Of a DNA stretch of 64,000 nucleotides, positions 32,901 through 45,908 are shown in pieces. Under the pieces are notes generated by a model. That model worked only from the letters and a program-made list of their open reading frames with translations. It was not told where the DNA came from and ran no database searches. How positions within the stretch are numbered: position 1 is the first letter of the stretch; every line of letters starts with the position of its first letter. Source of the DNA: Klebsormidium nitens (Eukaryota; Streptophyta; Klebsormidiophyceae; Klebsormidiales; Klebsormidiaceae); NCBI GenBank assembly GCA_000708835.1, contig DF237133.1:62001-126000 (forward strand). Direction: 5' to 3'. A program made the position numbers and the translations under genes.

Positions 32901-34436
32901 GAGCTCCAGTGACTAGCTGCAGCTCTTTCAGCTGGTAGGATTAGATTGAGTCTGTGAATGGGCTACCGTGCCAGCTGTCTCAAGAGGGGCGCCCTGATGA
33001 GCGCACCCTTCAACAAACTCCGAAACTTGAAAGCCGCCATCAGGCGCTAGGTCCCCCAATGAAACTTACTAGGGCAAACGAGGGGCGCATCACACAACGG
33101 AATCTGACATAAGCAGTAGGAGCACAGTCTGCATTTCCCAGCCATCCCGATCCTTCTCAGTCCACTTGCACCGGGTATTACTGATATGTGTACGGTCAGG
33201 TGCCGCCGGCAACTCTCCTAAGATACTTCTGCGCGCGGACCTTTTCTTCCTGAGTTTCGATCGTCCGATGACATCGCAAACTTCGGTCGGCCGTCCGATT
33301 TAGAAGCCTCTCGCGGGCCGCGGCCCAGCCGCGAGGGTCTGGGCCGCCGCCCGAATTCGGCCCGGCGGACTGCTGCCGCGAGTCCGGAGTAGACAGAAGT
33401 CAGCAAACTAATAGCACCAGGTAACACTGAAGCAGGTCCGGAATCGAAGAGCGGGTTGATAGGTTGATCAGGAGAGACGGCCGGCCTGTTTCGTCTTCCC
33501 GTATCGCTGCACTACTGGCAGGATGAAAAGAAAGGACGCTCTGGTCGCAGCAGCTTTCTGATTCTCATAATGCATGTATACAGCTGGTGTTTGCGCCGAA
33601 TTAGCTGGACCGAGTCTCTCTGATAATTGACCTAACGGGCGTTCGGTCAACCCCTGGTCAACCTCGTGGACTAGATATTTTTCGTGCGAGCAGCCATTGG
33701 CACGGAGTAGTAGGCTTGCTCTGATCATGCGGCTCGATCTAGCTAGCCAGATAAGTCTCCTTGAATCGGTTTAGATGCACACTTTCACTCTGTAATGGCG
33801 CTTCGCCATGCAGCCGCAATGGCCGCCGATATTGAACTAGGGTTCCTGGCAGAAGCCCAAGTAAAACGAACCACAGAGACCCGAGATGGTTCACTAAAAG
33901 CTTACTTTCACTCTGCAGTTCAAACGTTGTTATTCAAGATAGCGGACCTATTTGCAGAACTGTTTTAGTTTTCGAAAGGGCTGCTTGGTTGGATCGGCTG
34001 AGATGCGGTGTCTCGCCCTGCTCGTCACTTTTGAAGACTACAAGAAGCTGGAGAGGCATCTGTATTCCAAAGAATATGGAGGCAAGTTACGTGCCCACTA
34101 TTTGGCGTCAGGTTTCCAGCCTTGGAATCAAAACCTACGTGTGAAGCAACGCAAACTGAAATTGAAAATTGTCAAATGCACAGGCAAAGTCAAAAGCACT
34201 TCGTGACATTTGATTAAAAACGCGGCGCATCGGCACATAGCGGCGCTAGTCGCAGTTCGTCCACAGGCTGCAATCGTTTTTGTAGTCGATCGTTGCTCTG
34301 TCCTATTGATGGCATGGGACTGGTTGCTAGCTTCTGTTCACAAAAGACTGGTCGCACTTTAAGAAAGAGCTCAACCTCGCACGCTTTCTCGTGTTCTCTT
34401 CAAATAGAGTCTACTTGTCCTCCTAGATAAGGTTGT
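32901..34436. other. Intergenic region, no gene seen
   Basis: Upstream of the membrane-protein gene and downstream of secreted protein B. At 33310-33375 there is a GC-rich patch made of palindromic GGCCGCGGCC and GGCCGCCGCCC words, able to fold strongly. A Lys-rich open segment at about 33958-34206 (+) after a TTTGCAG has no ATG and no recognisable family. Confidence 0.4.
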
Positions 34437-37400
34437 TTACTTGCACGGGTCCGGGCCGCTTGCGAGGAGGCTGGTCACGAGCCGGATGGCGCCCCCGCTT
34501 GTGTCGCTCGCGGTCAGCTGGCTGCCCGAGAAGCCAGCCGCGGCCACGATCTGACTGCGCGCGAGACAGAGAAGAGCGGCACGTCAGCAAATTTGGTCAG
34601 CGTATCCAGGTCTTTCTGACAAATTATGGTCGCGACCTGACTGCGGGGGCAGAAAAACGAGCGGCACTTCCGTTCCAATCCGATGAAAAGCCCACTTGCG
34701 GTGAAGGTTCGGTGCTTTAATCCCAGCTTTCAAAGACAGGAATGAGACACGGTTGCGGAAAAGTAGGATAATGGAAAGAGTAGAAGATGCACGTCGATCG
34801 TTACTAATCCTGTCTTCTTCCTGGCTTCCTCGGTAGGTAGAGCGTTTTTTTGACCAAAGCATCAGCATATGTGTTTCATGAGACCTGCTGGGCGAGACCT
34901 GGGTCTTTCTACATGCTTAGAGGTATGTTATCCAGATAAAGCTTCACCCGAACAGATGGAGAAAAGTTCGACTCCCGAGGTCTTATCACCGAGACTCTCA
35001 CTAACTCCTTCCGTGTTTTCCGGTGAGGGATCCTCATTATCCGTTTGGGCTCCTGTGTGTTACTCTTACCTGATGAGAACCTGCAGGTTCAAGGAGGCAC
35101 TCATACTGAGGGTTCCCCCAGGCTGCGACACAGAGATGACGGTGATTAGTTATCCAGGAGAGACGGTGCTTCTGACGAGGCTCACTGCTCTAACATGGTG
35201 CAGAATCACGAGCAGTCTTTCCTGCTTTCGAACCCGAGTCTACTTCGCGAGAGTCCCGGAATGCAAATACAGAAGCAGTTTCTGACGCAAAGAGAACACA
35301 AGGACAGGGCCTAAAAGGTACGGACTGGGCGAAAGACGTTACGTTTGGGAGGAAGGTACCGATCAAACATGGAGTGCCAACGCTGAGGTTATTTAGCAAT
35401 GATTCAGTCATAAGAAAGGCATCTTTGGAAAGAAAGGTCAAAGCTGCAGCTCACGTCAGCTCGTGACGGTGATTGCTTTGTACTTCGCTACAAGAAGCGC
35501 TTCCCTAGAAGGCAAATTCGAAATCAGATGCCCAGAAGTAGGAGCTTTTGAACGATAATTTTGGCTGCTTGCCCGGGCTCTGGATTCGACGGGCGGCTTT
35601 GCGTCTAAAATCTATTGACCAAGTTGAAAAAGGATGGTGCCGGGCATTGAAAATTCTTGCGCTCAGAATTCAACATCGATCTGCATAGCATTTGACCTTC
35701 CCTTACCAGGGCCTTAAAGTTGCCGGTGACGGGCAGGCTGGGTGGGTTGCTGAAGGAGAACTGCTTGTTACTGAAGTCAAGAGGCCTCCCCGTCAGGGTT
35801 CCGTTCACACGGCCGATGAAGAGGGTTCCGTTGGATATTTCGACGGAATAGCTGCCGTCCGTCTGGTTGACGGGAAACGGCGGAGCTGCAGAAGGAGGAA
35901 GAAGCCAATATGGAGAGCAACACTTTGCTGATCCATTCCATGGCCAATCGTATGATGATCCCTCAGGGCGTTCGAATCAGGGGCTGCGGGGTGGCCATTT
36001 AGAAGAGCCCACGTGGCGTTCTCGCCGAGCCAGAACGATCGAACACGGACAACGATAGAGCATTTGTGGGCACTTCTGACACAAAGCTAGCAGCAATCAT
36101 TCACAGGAAGCGTAGTCGAGACAGTCGTGGCGGCTCAAAGGTGAAGATAGCGAGACAAGGAAAGTACACGCCGCGCGGAAAGATGAGCCTGCAATCGTAC
36201 GGGAAACGCAAGCAGCCACTAGGAGAGAGGACCAGGAACGAGAAGAATGAAAAGGCGAAGACTGGGCCAGCTAAAACGACGGTCAAGAAGAAAAACCGGA
36301 GCAGGAAAAAGAAGAAAAAGGGAAGACAACTCAGAAGAAAAGAACAAACCGAAAAGAGAGTAGGAACCCGAAACGTACTCGTCACGCTGAGGACTATGTT
36401 GGTGATGGTCACCGCTCCCGCAAATCCGCGGGAAGTGTTGGCCGACACAGTGTAGACCGCGGGGGTGGAGGTAATGCTTGTGTTGGCGATTGCCACCTGT
36501 CATCGGACACATGTCAGCGGCGCGCTTCTTTGTACGCTTACCGGATTGCATCATTTGTCTTCCTCGATCTCGAAGATAACCAAACAGCTTTCTGCAAACG
36601 GTCACGAAATAAGACTTCCATCAAAAGTACGAGGGTTTTACTTTACGAAGCTTTTGAACTTCGGCTTTCCGTGATCAGATTGAGGCGAGTTCAGTCATAG
36701 GTAGACGTCCAGAGGAAAAGGTCCTTCCTGTATGAAACCTGGACACATGGTTGGGAAGTTGGGATTTGACGGGGCAGGTCTCTTGTATTCTGAAGTCCTC
36801 TCTGCCTTCCTCGAGTCTTTCCAAAAGAAAAACGTACAGATACTCAAGATGAGGCAGTGGGCGATTGAATGAGTATTTAGTGACGGCAGGCTTACGTTTG
36901 AGGGCAGTCCCGCTGATCCGCATGAGATGACGTTGGCATCAATCGTACCTGGAAATATGGTTTGTCGTAGTTCAAGCTCTCTGAATTATGTCACCGCTTT
37001 CTCATGTACAAGGATACTGACTGATCCGCGTCACACGTCGTAAGCGGCAAAATCTGGGCTTCTCCTGTTGAGATTTTTCAAGCGTCGAACGAACAAGCCC
37101 TGGATCGGTGAAGCCGGCAGACATTACCATTAATGGTGGCAGGTTCCAATAAACCAGAAGCTGAAGATGTTTATGAAGGCGTTTGCCATCGGTACTTGCG
37201 ATTGCTTCAGTTTGGAAGCGCTTCTTGGTGTTTCAGTAATAGATCTACACAAGGAGCTGGCTAATTCGACAATGTCAAGAGATGCAAAATCTGCGGACAC
37301 TTCAGGTCCGCGGCTGAGCAAGTGAACACCAGTTTACGTCATGAAACTGTTGATACTATCAGACCTGTATGGGTCCTTTTGAAGAAGAAATTACTAAAAG

Positions 37401-37892
37401 ATATTGCCTCTTTCTTGGCCTGCCCCTTGATGAACAATTTTCACAAAAGGCACTCTACTAAAACCTCTACATGATTCTGAGAATTCATAACAGTAGCTGT
37501 TCATGCTTCGTGTGATTCCAGACACAGGTGGCATCAGACAAAGGTGTTCGCAACTTCTTTGACTCATCTTGAAAAACTTATAAGCTAAGACCTCGTTAGA
37601 CACGGGAATTTGGCGGGACACGGAAACGAAATATGATCAAGAGGGTCCTTCAGGCCCCACAGTCCACTGATCTTTGTCAAAGCAAGAGCTGGTCCTTGAG
37701 CCCACCTGAAGTCGCCGTCTGGGGGGGGTTGAAGGTCAGGCCAAACCCCGTTGCACCACCCCCCTCCCGGGGTGTCACGAACGAGTCCGGGAACGAGATG
37801 CTCAGCGTGGTTGGCCCCTGGGCTGACACGTGGCACAGGCTCAGCAGGCAGAAGAGAACCACAACCTGCAAGAAGACGCTGCGAGCAGCCAT
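34437..37892 (-). CDS. Secreted protein B, paralog of secreted protein A
   Basis: Six exons: 37706-37892, 36896-36948, 36379-36496, 35707-35885, 35070-35122, 34437-34554; 235 aa. Signal peptide MAARSVFLQVVVLFCLLSLC, then GFGLTFNPPQTATSG, which matches GFSLNFNPPQTETTG of protein A. Further matched blocks are CGSAGLPSN against CGSAALPLN, FTVSANT/YTVSANTSRGFAGAVTI, PPFPVNQTDGSYSVE, GRVNGTLTG, and the tail GFSGSQLTASDTSGGAIRL ending GPDPCK. Both cysteines are kept. Exons 2-6 have the same lengths and phases as in protein A, so the pair arose by duplication of the whole gene. The intergenic distance of about 4.3 kb contains the unrelated membrane-protein gene. Function unknown; a secreted, glycosylated beta-rich domain is inferred. 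Confidence 0.75.
34540..34680 (-). repeat. Echo of secreted protein B exon 6 edge
   Basis: The exon 6 acceptor region (plus strand CACGATCTGACTGCGCGCG, 34546-34564, then AGAGCGGCACGTC) has one decayed copy in the intron at about 34628-34675 (GTCGCGACCTGACTGCGGGG, then ACGAGCGGCAC). This mirrors the larger array at the same position in the paralog. Confidence 0.7.
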
Positions 37893-39555
37893 TGTTGGTG
37901 GGCTTTCAGGAGATGAATAGCTGAGCCTTTGAATTGTGCGCTCTCGTATATTCCCTCTTTTCTCAGATTGCTTCCTTTGAGGGCAGAAATATTTGCACTC
38001 GTGGATTGCAGGTAAACGGAGCCGGAGAGAGGAGATTTCTGGAGAGCCTGTCAACCAGCTTCTCGAAGGGGCTCCTCGATTGCTTCTTTTACTAAGTTTG
38101 ACGCTATGGTGAGATAGTCCAAGCCTTGCAGACTTCAGATTATGACCAACTGATCATCAGTTCTGTCGGCCAGAATACCTCCACTGGTCATGACAGAGCT
38201 ACTACAGTAGCTAGCTCTGGAGGTCGATGATGCAGCGCAGTCGATGTTCATGCACAAGTTTGTCAGACGGTCCCCCACACTGGTTTGCTCGCTATGTCAG
38301 AGGGCTTCCTTGACTCTGTGCGGCGAAGGAGCGTCTATCGTCCAACTTGCATGGGCCCAGTCAAGTTGCCAGCTGGCAGCCTGCAGCCACTGCTTATGTC
38401 TGAAAACAGGCTCCTCATCACGAAGGGCTCTACATTAATATGCTAGTACCGTACGGAACCAATACGTCAATCTGACGAGTCAGAGGCTATTGAGATCCAG
38501 CAATCGGCTGGTCAAGATCGAATCATTAGCTTGATCAGTGGAACAGCTGGTTGCTTACAAAAGAAGTAACAGCAGAAGCCAAGAAGCCCTTGCCTTTGGG
38601 GCACTGCAGCACCGATCCACCGAGTCTGGCTACCAGCTGCGAGCGTGCTGCGAGCACGTGCATGCTCAGCTGCTCAGCGTTTGTACGTCAATTTGAGCTT
38701 ACGTAGACTACGTCTTCCAAATAGTGTGCCGGGCCTGAAGTCAGCTTGTGAAGCTCGTGTCGAAATTGGCGCATCACCGCTGCTTCGTGAGCTGCTTGTG
38801 GGCTGATTAGGGAGCGGCACGCAGGAGAGAGCGGCTGACGCATTGTGGCAAGCAGTGAGTCGACCGGACGCAAGAGCCTTACACAATATTAAACGATAAG
38901 GCTGTGCTTCTGCCGCCTTTTCAGCGCAGAAGGGGCGTCTTTCTCCTATCAGCGGACGGAGCTGGTCACGCGGGCGCGGCTTGCGAACATTGGCGGCCGC
39001 GCTGAACCAGTACGGCGCAGGGTTTGGGTCCGTAACTAATCCTCGGGGGTTTTGAGCGGTTTGCCACATGCCAAATATTGCACACGACACGGACCGTTGA
39101 TGCCGCCCGAAGTTGCTCGCAATATATTCATCGCAGCCGTTGAAAAACCTGTTGTCTGGAGTGCCGTCCCGGCGTACCGTCTCCTTTTTTCTTTCACACC
39201 GAACCTTCTTGTGTCTGTTGGAGAAATATCTGAGATTGACCAGTGTCATTGACGTCGTATGGACGCTCTTCAGTCGTTATGCTTCTTGCACCGACGATGA
39301 TGAAGCGTTCCAATCGAACGGTTCACACATTCCCGCACCTAACTGCAGGACACCTGAGGTCCTGAGTCAGCTGTGGCTGCTTCGTAGCCAGCACAGTTCG
39401 TGCTCAGTCAGCTAGACAGAGTGCTGAAAAGGCTGACGCATTCACTTTCTCAGCAGCGCCCCCATTCTCTCGTTGAGAGGAGCAGTCTTTCTCATTCTAT
39501 CCCTTCATTCTACGGAACACCCCTCATTTCTTCAGCGCACTGACCTGTCAACAAA
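37893..39555. other. Divergent intergenic region, one weak reading frame
   Basis: Upstream of both secreted protein B (-) and the alpha-galactosidase (+). A 191-codon ATG frame lies on the minus strand at 38674-39249; it starts MTLVNLRYFSNRHKKVRCER, is basic and Ser/Arg/Pro-rich, and has no family signal or intron. It may be chance or a lineage-specific gene transcribed divergently from the alpha-galactosidase promoter. Confidence 0.35.
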
Positions 39556-42500
39556 ATGGCCAGTGTTCGGGTCCTGCTTCTTCTGCTGGCAGCCGCCTCT
39601 GCCGTGCAGCTGTCAATCGGTGCAGCGGCTGAAGCGGCAGCTGTACCAACTCTGGGACTTGACAATGGACTGGGCGGAAGGCCTCCAATGGGGTAAGATC
39701 AAAGTTGGGAGGGTTTATGTTGCCAGCAGCCTGCTTGCCGGTCTGTGCCATTGACTTTGACCATATCTTGCTTCTGTTTTCTCAACGATTGTGTCAGCCA
39801 TTGTGTTCTGAAAACTTCCTTGAGGTTTACCGTCGCTTCAACTTCTTCCTCATTTGATTGGTGCCTTAGAAGTATCCTTTCATGGACAACTTGAGCTCAA
39901 TGTTTTTGACAAGATTGAGCATGATTTGATTATTATGGTTAAAAGATTGAAGGTTTTGTCTATCATGTTACGCACTTCATTTTCTAGCAAGGAAGTCTTT
40001 CATATTGCTATGTGTGGAGTTGCTTTCCATCATTGCAATTATGAGGGCAGGGACTGCCCTGGATGCAATTGTTTCTTATGATTCAACTACGTTGATGATG
40101 GGCTCTTGTTTTCATGTATCTATGAACGTCCTCTGTGTTCATAGATATGAACAATCAAATTGTCATATGAAGGCTCAAAGGGGGTGGTTACGAGGGTGGT
40201 TACAAGTTACACCAGATTTTCCTCGTTACATTCTACAAGGGAAGCCTTCTTGCTGTCTCTTTCTCCAATTGGTTCCAAAGGGAGCAATTTCCCAAAGGGA
40301 GAGTCTCATGGTCGTCTCCTTCATCCATTGGTCTTCCAGCAATTCAGCTACTGAAACCAATGTGTCCCAATACTGTCATCTTTTGGGTCAACTTGCACTC
40401 ATTGGAACCTTTCTTTGCAGGTGGAACAGCTGGAACCACTTTGCTTGCAACATCAGCGAAGACCTCATCCGCGACACGAGTAAGTGACCTGGACACTCAA
40501 TCAAGTACAGTAAACTTGGAGGCGCCGTTGGTCATTGATATCTCGCTGTCAATCCTCACGATTTTGATTTCCCCTGTCCATATCGTATTTCCAGTGTTTG
40601 TGTTCCAGTCTCGCAGCCTCTCACTTCCTGTGTTCTGCATCCTTTCTCGAAACCCACAATCTCACCAATAGTCCTTTCTTAACATCCTCGGTCGAATTCT
40701 TTTGCAGTTGATTCCCTGGTGGAGACGGGGCTGGCGGAAATTGGCTACAATTACGTCAACATAGGTAAGGCAGTTCCTCACAGACAAGCTTCTGATGTAC
40801 AGCTCAATCGCCAGGAGATGAGCTTGGAAGTTGAGCAAAGCTTTGCGGAGAAGCTTTGAGCTCCAGAAACTTATCGCCACCACAGCAACTTTCAGGCAAA
40901 GCTTATACAAGCAGGTGCCAGAGTGCCTCATTTTCCGGTTGCCAACGTTTGCTGACTTGAAAAGTCTGTCTGTCCTGCAGATGATTGCTGGCAGGCCAAG
41001 GCAAGAGACAGCAAGGTCAGTCCTCCTTGCTCTTTCACATACTATACCTGGACATTTTTCTGACCTCAGAACAGTTCCCGATTTCCCGAACGCATTTACG
41101 TTGCTTCAAGGGATTTGTGCTACCTCAACCCTCCTTGTCATTGTTGCTTGGTCTGGCAAAGCATAGGTAATCGCATCACTTACTTCGAGGGTGACAGAAA
41201 AGGGGGGTGTCAGGACTGGCTGCTGTCAGATCTCCTTTTTCATAAGTGCAGCATCTCAGTCTGCTCGAATTCAAATAGTGATAAGCTGGCGGTCCTTCTT
41301 TTCACAAAAGATTATTTCAAGGGTTCCCAATGTGAGCCAAGACAGCCCATCAGAACACCCGTTGTACTTGGCTGCTCAGAACAATATGGACTCTTTCCTT
41401 GACCAGTCCTGAACTTCCATTGCGCTATGGTGAACAACCCAAGTCGACAATCCGTACTTACAGGGCAACGTTTGACCCATTGCACTGCCTCTGTTTGATC
41501 ACTCGACACGAATTGCCACACTGTCTTCAGAGTCCGACCTCTGGCAATGTTGGGGATCGCCTTCAAAAAAGGTTCCCTCGTGTTAGCCAAACTACTTCTC
41601 GAGACTTCCTAATATAACACCCTGGTCTCAATTGGCTCTGCTTTCTCGTCCCACAGGGCAACCTGGTTGCGGACCCGGAGACGTTCCCTAGCGGCATCAA
41701 GGCCCTTTCCGACTACGCCCACTCCAAGGGGCTCAAGCTGGGAGTCTACTCCGATGCTGGGTGAGAACCGCGGTCCAAATCGCCCATTATCGAAATCAAT
41801 TCTCTTTGTGGAGCTTTGCTCGACCTGTTGTCAAGCGTTTTTGAAGTGTCCGTGGAGTGCATACCAACTGTTCGGTTTACTGTTTCTTTTGTAAGTGCAG
41901 AAGAAGAGCTCCAGGTTATGATCGGATCGATTTCCGAAAGAAGCTTTTGAATTTTGTGATTCTGAAATTGCATCAAACAGGATTGAACATTGTTAGAAAC
42001 CGTCTCCAAAAGGCCTGTTCGGTCTTTATTTCCAACAGTTTCAGTGAAAGCCTGTGGGTTTGGTCCTTACGGACAATCGCAGTATAACATGAATTAGCAG
42101 AGAGCGCTATGTTTTCTGCCATCCCAGCACTTGGCTCAACGACGAAAGCTTGCCTATTTATGAAGGAAAGCACGCCTGGCTCTTGTTCTCAGGTACTACA
42201 CGTGCCAGAGGCGGCCTGGGTCGCTTGGTTTTGAGATGCAGGACGCTGTTAAGTTCGCTGAGTGGGTAAGCCATTGCGCACTTTCGTAGACTTTTAAGGA
42301 CTTCGGATGGTCTCGAGTGGACGTAGAAGGGTTAGGCGAATCCAGAAGTGACCAATTCCGTTGGGGCTGCCCTGGAAGACGGTCTCGGTCCTCCTGGGAA
42401 GCGTTTTCCTTTATAGGCTTTCGTTATAATGTCACGCAGTTGTCTCGACGAACGTCATCTGCTTGACAATGCGCGGCCGCTTGACTTGGCGCAGGCGTAG

Positions 42501-45500
42501 CCGTGCGAAACGTTGTTGTTCCATCCTCAAAATTTCGCAATTCTTTCCTGCATGGCGCTGGCGAATATTTGTTTCTGCTTGTTGTTTTGAATTTCCTTTT
42601 GAACACTAGAAGGGGTGAGCAAGGTGGGGATAATTAAAAGCTCGCAATCGCCACGTACATATCACAGACTCCCGTAAGATGCCGTACAACGCCTGACGTT
42701 GACTCCCGCTCCGTTCTGCCTTGTTCAGGAAGTCGACTACCTCAAGTATGACAACTGCTTCAACGACCTGTCGAAGCCCGAGCTCAGGTACAGCCCACAT
42801 TTTCCAACCTCAAGGCTGCTCGTCGAAATGTCTAAGAGCCCTTTGTCTAGTAAAAGCGGGCAGCATTGTTACTAAATACGATTGCATCACCAACGAGCAT
42901 GACGTTACATTGAGCTAGTTGTGACGTGATTACTGTTTTCTTGCAGGTATCCAGTGATGCGGGATGCGCTCCTCAGCGTGGACAGGGCCATCTTCTTCTC
43001 CATGTGCGAGTGGTAAGATTCACTTGACCAATTTCTTCTTGACTTTCTGGCGCAAAGTTGACCTTTCACACTTGCAAAAACGTGCCTCGGTGCCCTGTTC
43101 AATGCAATTTGATCGCTTTTCCCTACCGATCGTCTGGTTCGGACTGTGCCTGGAGGGATCGAGAGCAACACAAGTGTAAGCGTTCCTGTTTGTCACATCT
43201 CGACAGATGCAGAGTGCGCGGACTTGGAGGTTGTGACAACTGGTAATGTGGTCTGTTGTGTCGCTTTGGAATATTTCCAATACTGAATTGCTTTCGACCT
43301 TGCGCAGGGGGGTCGACCAGCCTGCCACGTGGGCCTCCAAGGTGGGCAACAGCTGGCGGACGACGGGAGACATCCGGGACTCGTGGTACAGGTATGTGGC
43401 CGACAATGGTTGTCGAGTCTGGGTTGGTTAATGTTGTTTGAGGTCACATTCCTTTGCTTGCTAGCGCCATCGGGCCACTCTTTCTGAGGGAAGTCATTGT
43501 GTCTGCGCTTGTCTCCAGTCGACGAAGATCCGCAACGGCATCGTTCGCCATCAAGCTTGCAGGTTGCATTGGACTTCTGGAAAGCGTACCAAACCACTAG
43601 TATCTGCACGTAAGCAAGTGCTTTTCCGTGTGTGGTAACCGGTTCAACTGTCCATCTCTTCATGACTTGATACTCTCTGCCGGTGCAGCATGGTCGCCAT
43701 CACGGACCAGAACGAGCCCTGGTGGCCCTATGCCGGCCCCGGCGGCTGGAACGGTGAGCGCCATCTGCTAAGCATGCCTCGTCACCTTTCTTTGTCGCCT
43801 TGAGCCTGATTGAAGCGGCCGCTGTTCTGAGAGTTGGAGTGATTGGGCGGCTGAAGATCTGCCATGCACCTTTTGACAAGCCTAGCCGTGCGTATTTGTT
43901 AAGTCAGAGAGGAAGCTTCGCAGTCTGGACGAGAATTTGTAGAGAAGCTAGGATTTGACCAGCTGGTTGCAATTGATTGAATACTTCTCGCTCTTTCACA
44001 AGATCCAAACAAACGGATTGGCTTCTTTTTGCCGGCTACTTATGAGATCAGTAAAAATTCGACTTCTCTTGCTTACGAATCCGATTGAACAAGTCACTGG
44101 GTTCCAGCTTGCGACCAGCAAGCTTTTGTCTGCCCAGTTTTGTGTCTCTTTTAGCAAGCCTGACCCCCTTGGTGGCTTGTTCCTTTCTACCCCTCCCTTA
44201 AGTGCTGTTTGAGTCTATTGTCCACGATACGCTTTGGTGGTCCATTCGCTTATGGGCCTTTCGTTTGCAGACCCCGACATGCTGGAGGTGGGTAACGGGG
44301 GCATGACCACTGCCGAGTACCGCGCGCACTTCAGCCTCTGGGCGCTTATGAAGGTACGTACCGTCAAAGCCTACATCCCCTGCATACACATACTTTTGAA
44401 TCTATACCCCTGCGTACCATGAAACTCATGTTCCTGCACCCCTGGTGCCTCTTTGGAGAAACAGAAAGGAAGTATAACCAGATAATTCAACATACCGCGT
44501 TTCCGCCTCTAGGAGTCTCTGGAAAGTACGAAGTACTGGAGCTCTGAATGCGAGGACGTTTTTCTGTGCAGAGCCCGCTCCTTATTGGGTGTGACATCAC
44601 AAACATGACCGAGGACACCAAGAGCATCCTCATGAACAAGGAGGTCATCGACATCAACCAAGGTGCGTGCCCGTTTGCTTCGATGCTCCAGTCCCCTAAC
44701 GGTCCAGGCATGCATCCCGCCCTGAATCGTGAAGCTGCGTCTCACCTAGGTTCCTTTGGTTGGAAGTTCTGTCGAGGGCTAGCGCCAGAATTTTCAGGGG
44801 TTCCTGTGACTAAAAGGTCGTCCTCTGGGTGGAACAGTCAAACACGCTTCTCATCGAACAGTTCGACTTGCGCTCCTCATCCGTCCCTTCCATTTGCACA
44901 TTAACCCACTGAAGCGATGTCGTTCCATAGTGTGAGTCTGGCTCCAACCTTCGCGCCAGCAAGGCTTGCCTCGGACCTTCTCCGGGGTCAACCATATCTT
45001 GCATAACGAGCCGACACCCATCCTTCTCACTCACAAGGAACACGACCCAGCAGCCAAGAACCGCCCCATCTTCTGTGCTTCCGTTTCGCCGAATTCCGCT
45101 GACTCGTTCCGCTCCCCCTCCCCCCGCCGCAGACTCGCTGGGCGTGCAGGGCCACCGCGTGCTCAAGTCCGGCTCGGGGGGGCTCCTCGAAGTGTGGGCG
45201 GGCCCCCTGTCGGGAAACCGGACGGTGGTGGCGCTCTGGAACCGGGGCGTGTGGGGGGCCACCATTTCCGCGGACCTCGAGCTGCTGGGCTTCGAAGCGG
45301 GGTCGGAGCTGACCGCACGGGACGTGTGGAAGGTGAGGGGAATTGCTTTGGAATCCTTGTCTTATTCCGCATCGATTGCAAAGGCTGAGAATCCAACTCT
45401 CGCATTGGTTGCAAAGGCTGGGACATCACCGCCGTAGCTAACAGCTAAGACGAAGCCTGGTTTCAAATGTCGTCCCTTGGTTGCCTCGGAACCGAGCACG

Positions 45501-45908
45501 GCCATACTGGCGTTCCCAGTCTCACGAAAGCTGCAATGACTCTTCAGCTCGCCTTAGAAGCGTCCGACTTCACGCCCTCAGGAGCCTGTTCGAAGCCGAG
45601 TCTTTGATTCAGGCCCCGCGTCGCCCAAATCCTGATGGGCGCGTGCACTCTGGGCTTCTGGACTTGTGTTAACCTCGTTGATAGATTCCTGGTTTTGCTC
45701 AGCCGTCGCTGTGACGTCACGTTTGCAGCACGAGGACGTCAGCAAGCCTGTCACGGGGAGCATCTCTGCTGACGTGCCCAGCCACGACGTGGCGATGTAC
45801 ATTCTCCGGGAGGCCGTTAAGGTGGATGCGAATGCGGAGAACGCTGAGAGCTTTGCACGCTTTGAGGACGTCCGGAAAGTTCGCGCGGGCAGGGCCTCGT
45901 CCGTTTGA
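39556..45908 (+). CDS. AGAL: Alpha-galactosidase, GH27, secreted
   Basis: Fourteen exons: 39556-39692, 40421-40479, 40708-40764, 40981-41015, 41657-41760, 42193-42265, 42729-42787, 42947-43012, 43308-43391, 43689-43753, 44271-44353, 44572-44662, 45133-45332, 45729-45908; all phases agree, 430 aa, close to the plant norm. Signal peptide [22 protein letters not shown]27 motifs in order: [46 protein letters not shown], the nucleophile block YLKYDNC (about D163), [18 protein letters not shown] (acid/base about D218), [36 protein letters not shown] and [10 protein letters not shown]. It removes terminal alpha-1,6 or alpha-1,3 galactose from galactomannans, raffinose oligosaccharides or glycolipids, in wall or vacuole. 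The C-terminal beta domain is present; the tail after the usual end adds about 25 residues. Confidence 0.95.

Noticed and set aside
42200-44400. Exon-edge echoes in the alpha-galactosidase gene
   Set aside because: I compared the exon edges with adjacent introns by eye and saw no convincing repeated copy, so the pattern is not universal in the window.
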